Part shown: piece by piece, positions 24,458 through 30,885 of the stretch
Numbering within the stretch: the stretch's first letter is position 1
Layout of the letters: each line of letters opens with the position of its first letter
Source of the DNA: Zwartia sp.
GTDB lineage: Bacteria > Pseudomonadota > Gammaproteobacteria > Burkholderiales > Burkholderiaceae_B
NCBI GenBank assembly: GCA_030653405.1
Contig: JAURZO010000149.1
Location: 1 to 32,004 of the forward strand
Reading direction: 5' to 3'
DNA length: 32,004 bases
Translations under genes and position numbers: made by a program
The notes under the pieces: generated by a model
Databases searched by the model: none
What the model saw: the letters and a program-made list of their open reading frames with translations, nothing else
What the model was told of the DNA's origin: nothing

Positions 24458-25090
24458 TTATTTGTTGACAGGCGATGCGGGATCTAGCAATAGCGCCATG
24501 ACGTCTTTCATTTGCTGTTCGGTCAACAGATTGAAATGCGCCATGCGTGGCATATTGCTGCAGGCGTTGTAGGCTTTGGAGTTATTGATGCGATTCCAGG
24601 TGTACACAAGAATCGGCTCACTCGTGCCTCTGATCTTGCCGTAATTCAAGAGGGAGGGGCCGATTGTTCCGTGCGAAATTTCTTGTTTGGTGATTTGATG
24701 ACAGTTGTAGCAGCCGCCGCCATTGACTGTTTTCAGCGTGTCCGACCATGTCGCGCCACGTCCGCTTTGCGCGACCACTTCACCTGCTTTCCAGTCGCCA
24801 AGATATTTGCCATCAGTCGGTGGCTTGATGGCAGCTAAGGCTGCTGCCTGAAGTTGCTCTGCCTTTTTACGACCCTCTGGGCTGTCACGATACTTTGCAT
24901 CCGAACAGAGAATTTGAACCTCATCTTGTTGTATGCGGTCCAGCTTGGCAATACCTTGCTCGCGGAAGCTGCGCTCCATGACGGCCTGTACGGCAGGATC
25001 TACTTTCTGTGCATAGATAGTAGGAGAGGCCGCAAGCATAAACAGAGCTGCAGCGCTTGCCATGGCAAGTTTGTTCATCGTTATTTTCAT
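24458..25090 (-). CDS. soxX: SoxX, monoheme cytochrome c subunit of SoxAX
   Basis: This 210-residue exported cytochrome has a signal peptide ending ASPTIYAQ. The single heme site is Cys127-x-x-Cys130-His131 (CYNCH), with the SoxX-typical sequence SHGTIGPSLLNYGKIRG after it. Met180 or Met183 (NMPRM) is the likely distal ligand. Cys62 and Cys177 could form a disulfide. SoxX accepts electrons when SoxA joins thiosulfate to SoxY. AGGGAG lies before ATG 25090, and a second ATG four codons in (25078) is less well placed. It sits 18 bp after soxA; SoxA and SoxX form a heterodimer. Confidence 0.96.
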   Translation of the reverse strand: MKITMNKLAMASAAALFMLAASPTIYAQKVDPAVQAVMERSFREQGIAKLDRIQQDEVQILCSDAKYRDSPEGRKKAEQLQAAALAAIKPPTDGKYLGDWKAGEVVAQSGRGATWSDTLKTVNGGGCYNCHQITKQEISHGTIGPSLLNYGKIRGTSEPILVYTWNRINNSKAYNACSNMPRMAHFNLLTEQQMKDVMALLLDPASPVNK

Positions 25091-25108
25091 AGGTCGGTAC
25101 TCCCTAGA

Positions 25109-25909
25109 TTAGCGCTTTAAGCCGGGTGTCTGAATTGTTCCGCCATTCGCAGTATTTGCCATAAATACGGATAGCGCGATCGTCGCGTCTGAGCCATAAA
25201 TTGGGAAAGGCATGCGCTGTTGACGGTAGCAGTCATTCAGTCGCTGTTGCATAGTCCAGAAGGTGCCGCTTGAAACGCGGTATGCTGGCCAGCTACCCCA
25301 ACCCTCTGCCGCGCCTTTTGCCGTGGTTAGATTTGGCAAGTCCTGCATTCGGATGCGCTGTCCATCGACGGCATGGCATGAGGCACAAGCAAAGTCCATC
25401 GGACCGCCTTGCAGATAAAAGATCTTTTCACCCAATGCGAGCATTTCCTTTTCTTTTGGATGCGTGGCAGGTACGTTGACTTTCATGCCCTTGGATTGAG
25501 TCACAACGTAGGCCACGATCGCTTCAAGGTTTTTGCGAACACCCTTACCAAATGAACCTTTGACAATATCGGCCTGAGGGATGCCCTGTAATGTTTCCAT
25601 GCAGGTCATTAAGCGCGACTCAAGATCCTGCACGCGGTCTGTATCTTTAAAGTAGCGTGGAAGTTGCGCAGAGGCGCCAGCAACAACGCCAGGTCCTAGC
25701 CCTAAATCGCACTTTTCTAAGCTGGCATTTTTAGGGCCGGCAGACTTGGACCATAGTTCTTCGCCTTCTGCTTCATACAGTTCGGCAGGATTGCCATCCG
25801 CCAGCATGCGGCGGTACTCGGCAAGCTGATCGGAGGCCGATTGTGCAAAGGCGATCGGGGTTGTACCAACTAGGGCGCTAATAAGCGCAGCAAATACATA
25901 CCGTTTCAT
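25109..25909 (-). CDS. soxA: SoxA, L-cysteine S-thiosulfotransferase subunit (monoheme type)
   Basis: This 266-residue exported cytochrome starts at ATG 25909, where AGGAGA is correctly spaced; the longer frame to 25945 is rejected. The signal peptide ends at PIAFAQ. Only one heme motif is present, Cys175-x-x-Cys178-His179 (CASCH). Cys67 and Cys103 lie where diheme SoxA proteins carry a second heme and probably form a disulfide. Cys227 in RLNDCYRQQR is the probable active-site heme ligand (persulfidated Cys in characterised SoxA). This marks a monoheme SoxA. With SoxX it links thiosulfate to the SoxY cysteine. It lies between soxZ and soxX in the operon. Confidence 0.95.
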   Translation of the reverse strand: MKRYVFAALISALVGTTPIAFAQSASDQLAEYRRMLADGNPAELYEAEGEELWSKSAGPKNASLEKCDLGLGPGVVAGASAQLPRYFKDTDRVQDLESRLMTCMETLQGIPQADIVKGSFGKGVRKNLEAIVAYVVTQSKGMKVNVPATHPKEKEMLALGEKIFYLQGGPMDFACASCHAVDGQRIRMQDLPNLTTAKGAAEGWGSWPAYRVSSGTFWTMQQRLNDCYRQQRMPFPIYGSDATIALSVFMANTANGGTIQTPGLKR

Positions 25910-25977
25910 TGGATGTCTCCTGTAGGCCATGCACGGAAGGGTCATTCTGAAGATGTCGATTGTGCAGGGCGTATTTT

Positions 25978-26292
25978 TTATTTAATGTCGGTTTTATCCG
26001 TGCGTGTTTCGCCCTTGTTATCGACCCATGTCACGGTCATCGAATCGCCCTTCTTTGCGGAGTCTTTTAATTTAAAGTGCAGGAATGGATCCTTGGATAC
26101 TGCAGGGCCAAACTGCGCGCCGTAGACTACTTTATCGCCTACTTTTGCTTCGACGGTTGAAATGAACCAAGCAGGAATCACCGCACCTTCTGCGGTTTTA
26201 CGCTGGCCTGTTTCCATGTCGTGCTTCATCAGAATTCGGACATCTACGATGCCATCTTTTTCTGTGGCACGAATACGCATTGGACTTGCCAT
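25978..26292 (-). CDS. soxZ: SoxZ, sulfur carrier complex subunit
   Basis: This 104-residue protein has no signal peptide, as expected; it is exported bound to the Tat-targeted SoxY. Family blocks are IRATEKDGIVDVRILMKHDMETGQRK, GDKVVYGAQFGPAVSKDPFLHFKLK and DSMTVTWVDNKGETRTD. It forms the SoxYZ heterodimer that carries sulfur intermediates between SoxAX, SoxB and SoxCD. AGGAGA lies before ATG 26292. It is separated from soxY by 97 bp, unusually wide for these two partners, with a small hairpin between them. Confidence 0.96.
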   Translation of the reverse strand: MASPMRIRATEKDGIVDVRILMKHDMETGQRKTAEGAVIPAWFISTVEAKVGDKVVYGAQFGPAVSKDPFLHFKLKDSAKKGDSMTVTWVDNKGETRTDKTDIK

Positions 26293-26318
26293 GATTTACT
26301 CTCCTAGACTGTCTGTGT

Positions 26319-26333
26319 GCCCTTTTTCAGGGC
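26319..26333. other. Small hairpin between soxY and soxZ
   Basis: GCCCT-TTTTC-AGGGC forms a perfect five-base-pair stem with a five-base loop in the 97-bp soxY-soxZ spacer. On the transcribed (minus) strand the loop is A-rich. There is no T-run, so it is more likely an mRNA processing or stability element than a terminator, if it works at all. Confidence 0.3.
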
Positions 26334-26389
26334 CAAATCGCTTAATTGATACGGGTTGGGATATGTCACTTGGTGTCGCGTGCTCGACT

Positions 26390-26842
26390 TTAGCCGCCAC
26401 AGCCACCGAGAGTGACCTTGACTTCTTTCGAGGCCATCAGCCATTTTCCATCGACCTTCACGAGCGCATATACGTTGGATGTTTGTCCCATTTTGACGCG
26501 TGTCGATGCGAACGCTTCAGTTCCCGCGGGCACCACAAACATGGCTGCCAGAGCGCTTGGGTTCTTCTCAACCAAAATCGCCATTTCAGTCGCATTTAGT
26601 GTTGTTTCTATGCCCACAGGCACCACTGCACCATTTTCGGCAATATCCGGTGCGCGCAAAATAACGGCATCAGATTTTTGTGGTGCATCACCACCGAAAA
26701 CCTTGACGACATCATCGATTGTTTTGGCTTCGAAGGCAGCCTTGTTCCAGGCGGCAGCCTGAGCCTCTGTCATCAAACCGGCACTTGCCATCAGGCCAAC
26801 CAGCGCGGTCATTTGCAAGAGTCTACGTCGTTGTACGTTCAT
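26390..26842 (-). CDS. soxY: SoxY, sulfur-carrying subunit
   Basis: This 150-residue protein starts at ATG 26842 with AAGGA upstream; the longer frame to 26893 would run into soxD. A Tat-type signal is visible (NVQRRRLLQMTALVGL to EAQA). The C-terminus ends in GGCGG, and Cys148 on this swinging arm is the residue that covalently carries sulfur intermediates. The core shows DVVKVFGG, VILRAPDIAENGAVVPVGIET and VRVGQTSNVYALVKVDGK-like text (KMGQTSNVYALVKVDGKWL). It pairs with SoxZ. It lies 29 bp after the soxD stop. Confidence 0.96.
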   Translation of the reverse strand: MNVQRRRLLQMTALVGLMASAGLMTEAQAAAWNKAAFEAKTIDDVVKVFGGDAPQKSDAVILRAPDIAENGAVVPVGIETTLNATEMAILVEKNPSALAAMFVVPAGTEAFASTRVKMGQTSNVYALVKVDGKWLMASKEVKVTLGGCGG

Positions 26843-26871
26843 GCTTTTTCCTTTGCGGATAGAAAATAAAT

Positions 26872-27978
26872 CTAAGAACCCGTCAGCATCCATTTCACTA
26901 GCTGGCTAATTTCTGCGTCGGGAATTTGAGGGTGTGGGGGCATTGGAATGGCACCCCACGCTCCCGCTCCACCGTTTTTAACTTTGGCACTCAATTTTGC
27001 CAGTACGTCCTGATCTTTATATTTTTTCGCAACATCTGCAATGGAAGGACCCACGCCTTTTGCAGTAGCTGCGTGGCAAGCCGCACAATTATTTTTGGTG
27101 AATGCTTGTTGTAACGCCGCGCTATCAGAAGCGGTAGAACTGGGTTTTGTTACGGCAACCTGGCCAGAAGCTGAAGCGAGCTGGCTTGATATCTTTGTAA
27201 CATAGCCTTGCCCTGGGAGGGCATTGAGTGGCGGTTTTGTAGAGTCGATGCCGCGATACGGACCAAAAATGCGGTTCTGTTCTGCCAGATTTTCGTGAGC
27301 ATTCCTTGCGAAATCAGGCAATGAAGACGTGATTTTGATTTCCGTCACGCAGTTGCTCATGCATGCGGTTGCATTGACATCTGGCTTTCCGGAGGCAAGC
27401 CAAAGACCATGTTGCGTGGTCATGCCGTTTCGATTTGGCATCCGCGATTGCACTTGCGCGATGTTCTGATCGCTCAGTGTAAAGTCCTCTGGCACGATTT
27501 CTCCAAGCGCCAGGATGTAAGCGACCAAAGCGTAGGTGTCATCGGCAGATAGTGTACGAGGCGCGTTCCAGGGCATTGCTCGATAGATGTAATCGTAGAG
27601 CGTAGAGACCGTGGGTACTTTCATCAGCGTGGTGCGTTGTGGCTGATTAGGATCTGTCAGAGATGCCACGCGGCCTGTTTCAATATCTTTAGCAGTCGTG
27701 CCCCCGACAATCGGTGTGAATACTTCATTGGACTCGCCAAAGGTGCCGTGGCAGCTCGCACATTTTGCATCCCAAAGCTGTTGACCCTGATCGGCAGTGC
27801 CGGAGCCTTTTGGCAGACCCTTAAAGTCAGGTCTGACGTCGATATCCCAAGCCGCCACCTCAGCAGGGGTTGCTACCCGACCAATACCTGCATAGGTGGA
27901 CGTATCTTGTGCATGAACCAGGCTCGCTGACATCATGAGTCCAGCAAGGCCGGTTAGAGTTTTAACCAACTTGTACAT
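26872..27978 (-). CDS. soxD: SoxD, diheme cytochrome c subunit of sulfane dehydrogenase
   Basis: This 368-residue exported cytochrome starts at ATG 27978 with GGAGAGG seven bases upstream; the longer frame to 28023 is inside soxC. The signal ends at ASLVHAQ. Heme 1 is Cys73-x-x-Cys76-His77 (CASCHG) and heme 2 is Cys298-x-x-Cys301-His302 (CAACHA). Met346 (AIPMPPH) is a likely axial ligand of the second heme. A CMSNC pair lies between the domains. With SoxC it oxidises the sulfane sulfur on SoxY, giving six of the eight electrons from thiosulfate. The start overlaps the soxC end by 17 bp, implying coupled translation. Confidence 0.96.
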   Translation of the reverse strand: MYKLVKTLTGLAGLMMSASLVHAQDTSTYAGIGRVATPAEVAAWDIDVRPDFKGLPKGSGTADQGQQLWDAKCASCHGTFGESNEVFTPIVGGTTAKDIETGRVASLTDPNQPQRTTLMKVPTVSTLYDYIYRAMPWNAPRTLSADDTYALVAYILALGEIVPEDFTLSDQNIAQVQSRMPNRNGMTTQHGLWLASGKPDVNATACMSNCVTEIKITSSLPDFARNAHENLAEQNRIFGPYRGIDSTKPPLNALPGQGYVTKISSQLASASGQVAVTKPSSTASDSAALQQAFTKNNCAACHAATAKGVGPSIADVAKKYKDQDVLAKLSAKVKNGGAGAWGAIPMPPHPQIPDAEISQLVKWMLTGS

Positions 27979-29350
27979 TGCTGACCTCTCCGTTGACGTC
28001 AACTTTCCAGGATTGAATGGCATTGTTGTGATAGATGGATCGTGTGCCTCTGACTTCCCTTAACAAGCGGTTGGAGGGCTGTACATAGCCGGTGCTGTCG
28101 ATGGCGCGGGACTGGAGGATGGCTGGCTTGCCGTCCCAAGTCCAGTTGAAGTTAAAGCGTGTCAGCGCTTTGCTGAGAATGGGAGTTTCCAGACGGGCCT
28201 CGCGCCAGTTACGTCCCCCATCGACGGACACATCGACGCGTTTGATAGAACCGCGTCCTGACCAGGCAATGCCGGTGATGTTGTAGAAGCCTGTGGAGAG
28301 CAGTTGCTGTCCGCCAGAGGGCGTTGTGATGACAGATTTGCATTCCTGGATCGAGGTGTATTGCCTGTGCAAACCATCTGGCATGAGGTCGACGTAGTGG
28401 ATGGCTTCGTCTTTGGCGCCATAGGGCATGTCGCCCACTTCTAAGCGGCGCAGCCACTTGACCGAGCTCACACCCTGTACGCCGGGTACGACGAGGCGCA
28501 AGGGATAGCCGTTTTCAGGACGTAACATTTCTCCGTTCATCGCCCAGACGACCAACACGTCATCTCGAGCCGTCTCCATGGGGAGGGTGCGCGTCATGCC
28601 TGAACCGTCACCGCCTTCAGCCAAAACGTATTTGCCTTTTGTGTAATCAGCACCGGCCATGTCTAACAGGATAGAGAGTGGTACCCCCGTGAACTCACAG
28701 CAGGAAACCATACCGTGCGTGTACTGTACTGTCGGGACAGCCACGTTGCCCCATTCCATCCCCGTGTTGGCGCCACACTCAATAAAGTGAATGCGCGAAA
28801 CTGAAGGCAGGCGCATCAAGTCCTCCATTGAGAAGACCATGTCTTGTTTGACGAGTCCGTTGATCATCAGACGATGCTTGGTCGGGTCGATGTCGTACCA
28901 ACCTTGGTGATGTCGCTCAAAGTGCAGGCCGCTCGGTGTAATGATGCCAAAGAGTCCTTGTAGAGGCGTAAATGCGACCGAGGCAGCTGAGACACGCGTG
29001 AGCCCGGGTGACTCCCTGCGTTGCAGATTGGCCTCATATTTTGAAGGCATCCCGTAGGGCTTGGCGGCTACAGGTTGACCCAGCGTCGTCTGCCACGGCT
29101 GCTTTTGTAAGATGACATCTTCCCCTTGAGCGGCCCGGGCAGAGGGGATCGAACCCGCTACTGCAGCGCCAGCGGCAAGTGCACCGAAAAAACTATTGCG
29201 CAGGAAGCCGCGGCGGTTTTCATCCATACCGTGCTGCGTTAATTCGGACGTGAATGTTCGCGTCAAAAAGTTTTCGGGCGCTTTTTTGATGTGTCCGGGT
29301 TGAAACGCTAGGTCTTTCGGGTTCAAGATTGTCCTCACTTGCCTCAACAT
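27962..29350 (-). CDS. soxC: SoxC, molybdopterin subunit of sulfane dehydrogenase
   Basis: This 462-residue protein is of the sulfite-oxidase family. Starting at ATG 29350 (AGGGAAG upstream) it has a short KAPENFL segment and then a Tat signal NRRGFLRNSFFGALAAGAAV. The molybdenum-ligand Cys192 is in HFIECGANTG. The dimerisation (Mo-co dimer) domain spans roughly residues 330-450 (YNITGIAWSGRG, VDVSVDGGRNW). A TTG at codon 9 with its own GAGG is an alternative start, but the KAPENFL segment after it is retained either way. It is the first gene of soxCDYZAXB and its promoter must lie in the 197-bp divergent region upstream. Presence of SoxCD predicts complete oxidation to sulfate without sulfur globules. 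Confidence 0.97.
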   Translation of the reverse strand: MLRQVRTILNPKDLAFQPGHIKKAPENFLTRTFTSELTQHGMDENRRGFLRNSFFGALAAGAAVAGSIPSARAAQGEDVILQKQPWQTTLGQPVAAKPYGMPSKYEANLQRRESPGLTRVSAASVAFTPLQGLFGIITPSGLHFERHHQGWYDIDPTKHRLMINGLVKQDMVFSMEDLMRLPSVSRIHFIECGANTGMEWGNVAVPTVQYTHGMVSCCEFTGVPLSILLDMAGADYTKGKYVLAEGGDGSGMTRTLPMETARDDVLVVWAMNGEMLRPENGYPLRLVVPGVQGVSSVKWLRRLEVGDMPYGAKDEAIHYVDLMPDGLHRQYTSIQECKSVITTPSGGQQLLSTGFYNITGIAWSGRGSIKRVDVSVDGGRNWREARLETPILSKALTRFNFNWTWDGKPAILQSRAIDSTGYVQPSNRLLREVRGTRSIYHNNAIQSWKVDVNGEVSNVQVG

Positions 29351-29547
29351 TCAGACTTCCCTAGGTGTTATTCACTAGAGACCTGTTTATATTTTATGGT
29401 TATAAATAAATACATATGAGTTATATAAATGTAACCTTAATCAATTTTTTTGGGTAAATAAACTCTGGCATACCCTAATATACGAATGTTTATGATCGAA
29501 AAAGACGATCGAAAAAGACGATCAGAAAAAGAAATACTTAGGAGAGT
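29351..29547. promoter_or_regulatory. Divergent sox control region, AT-rich with dyad
   Basis: A 197-bp region between soxC (minus) and the dienelactone-hydrolase-like gene (plus). The central part (about 29385-29460) is strongly AT-rich. An imperfect 21-bp dyad with ends ACAT (29412-29415) and ATGT (29429-29432) is a candidate site for a SoxR/ArsR-type repressor. Several TATA-like hexamers exist on both strands but none is clearly best. No regulator gene lies in the window. Confidence 0.45.
29494..29531 (+). repeat. 13-bp direct tandem repeat (about 3 copies)
   Basis: GATCGAAAAAGAC is repeated exactly at 29494-29506 and 29507-29519, then imperfectly (one base inserted) at 29520-29531. It sits ten bases before the AGGAG ribosome site of the dienelactone-hydrolase-like gene, so it is probably in the mRNA leader or at the promoter. 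Copy number could vary between strains. Confidence 0.85.
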
Positions 29548-30450
29548 ATGGTGAACAAAGAACATTTAACAGACATTGACGCACTCAATGGCAACTCAAA
29601 ACGTACGCGACGAGAGTTTTTGCGTAACACCTCCGCAGTCGGTCTTGGCCTGGGATTTGCCGCCGTCGCTCAACCTACGTTTGCCCAAGTCATTCAAACT
29701 GATTTCGTAGGTATTCAGGCGCGTGAAGAGACCATTGTTGATGGTGATACAGAGCTTTATGCGTATGTAGCCAAACCTGCGAATAGCCTGGCAAAATTGC
29801 CTATTGTGGTGATTGCTAGCGAAATTTTTGGCGTGCATGAGCACATCGCGGACGTCGCGCGTCGGTTTGCAAAATTGGGCTATATGGCGATCGCACCTGA
29901 ATTTTTTACGCGTGCGGGAGATCCAAGCGCGCTCGGTACCATGGCTGAGATCGTGTCTCAAATCGTGTCAAAAACGCCCGATCAACAAGTCATGGCTGAT
30001 ATTGCCGTCGCGCTGAAATGGGCAGGAACGCAAAATGGCGATCTCAGCCGAGTCGGAATCACAGGCTTCTGTTGGGGCGGCCGTATTACGTGGCTTGCAT
30101 GCGCAAACTTGCCTCAGATTCGCGCTGGCGTCGCCTGGTATGGGCGGTTAATCGGTGAAAAAAGTGAGAACTTCCCTGCGCACCCTGTCGATCTTGCGGC
30201 ACAACTTAAAGCACCTGTGCTTGGGCTTTATGGGGGGAAGGACACGGGAATCAGTTTAGAGTCGGTCGAGCAGATGCAAAAAGCACTTGCAGCAGCGCCA
30301 GATAATAAAGCGGCAGCAGCGAGCCGTTTTGAGATTTATCCTGAGGCGCCTCATGCCTTTCACGCGGACTACCGTGCGTCTTATCAAGCAGGGCCTGCTA
30401 AAGACGGATGGGAGAAATGTCTCCAATGGTTCAAAAAGCACGGGGTTTAG
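29548..30450 (+). CDS. Tat-exported dienelactone-hydrolase-like protein
   Basis: This 300-residue alpha/beta hydrolase is of the dienelactone hydrolase family. Residues 18-47 form a Tat signal (KRTRREFLRNTSAVGLGLGF to FAQ). The family triad is Cys175 (GFCWGGR), Asp232 (GGKDTG) and His269 (EAPHAFHADYR); Glu92 (SEIFGVHEH) matches the Glu that controls the nucleophile. An exported DLH with a Cys nucleophile beside sox and fcc genes suggests a sulfur-related or detoxification role rather than chloroaromatic breakdown; this is inference. It starts at ATG 29548 or GTG 29551, the latter better spaced from AGGAG. It heads a + strand unit with the cytochrome and FccB genes, though a 93-bp gap follows it. 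Confidence 0.9.
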   Translation: MVNKEHLTDIDALNGNSKRTRREFLRNTSAVGLGLGFAAVAQPTFAQVIQTDFVGIQAREETIVDGDTELYAYVAKPANSLAKLPIVVIASEIFGVHEHIADVARRFAKLGYMAIAPEFFTRAGDPSALGTMAEIVSQIVSKTPDQQVMADIAVALKWAGTQNGDLSRVGITGFCWGGRITWLACANLPQIRAGVAWYGRLIGEKSENFPAHPVDLAAQLKAPVLGLYGGKDTGISLESVEQMQKALAAAPDNKAAAASRFEIYPEAPHAFHADYRASYQAGPAKDGWEKCLQWFKKHGV

Positions 30451-30543
30451 TCATAAAGCAAGGGTAAACCTTGATTGCCAGTAGGCTGTTAGTGCTGTGA
30501 CCATGGTTATCAAATACTAAACTCAGATTTGGGGAGAAACTCA

Positions 30544-30873
30544 ATGCGAAAAACACTATCAACGGCAGCAATGATCCTGTCGGGGTTACTCGGGATGATT
30601 AGTGGCCCGGTACAAGCACAAGACATACAGGCGCAGCGTCTGTACAACCAGGCATTGGCTGCGACTTGCGCGAATTGTCATGGTACTAACGGTGTCAGCG
30701 TGCCTGATGTCACGATACCGATGATTAATCAGCTTGCAGCATCCGTCATGTATGAGCGTTTGATGGAGTACAAAGACGGCAAACGAGAGGGCACCATCAT
30801 GCCTCAGCTCGCTAAGGGCTATACAGAAGAGCAGCTCAAGATCGTCGCGAACGTTCTCGGCAAGAAAAACTAA
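30544..30873 (+). CDS. Periplasmic monoheme cytochrome c (FccA/SoxE-like)
   Basis: This 109-residue class I cytochrome c starts at ATG 30544, with GGGGAGA upstream; the frame's TTG 30529 would include the ribosome site. A signal peptide ends SGPVQAQ. The heme site is Cys42-x-x-Cys45-His46 (CANCHGTNG), and Met86 (TIMPQLAKG) is the expected sixth ligand. The FccB flavoprotein gene follows 12 bp later, so this is most likely its electron-accepting subunit. It has one heme, whereas the classical FccA of purple sulfur bacteria and SoxE of Paracoccus are diheme. Naming it fccA is therefore not secure. Confidence 0.9.
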   Translation: MRKTLSTAAMILSGLLGMISGPVQAQDIQAQRLYNQALAATCANCHGTNGVSVPDVTIPMINQLAASVMYERLMEYKDGKREGTIMPQLAKGYTEEQLKIVANVLGKKN

Positions 30874-30885
30874 AGGGGCACACTC

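Noticed and set aside
29470..29490. TGGCA-like element considered as a sigma-54 promoter before the dienelactone-hydrolase-like gene
   Set aside because: The -12 TTGC element is absent at the required spacing.
30459..30473. CAAGG-N5-CCTTG hairpin after the dienelactone-hydrolase-like gene, considered as a terminator
   Set aside because: The stem is only five base pairs and no T-run follows; the downstream cytochrome gene may be co-transcribed.
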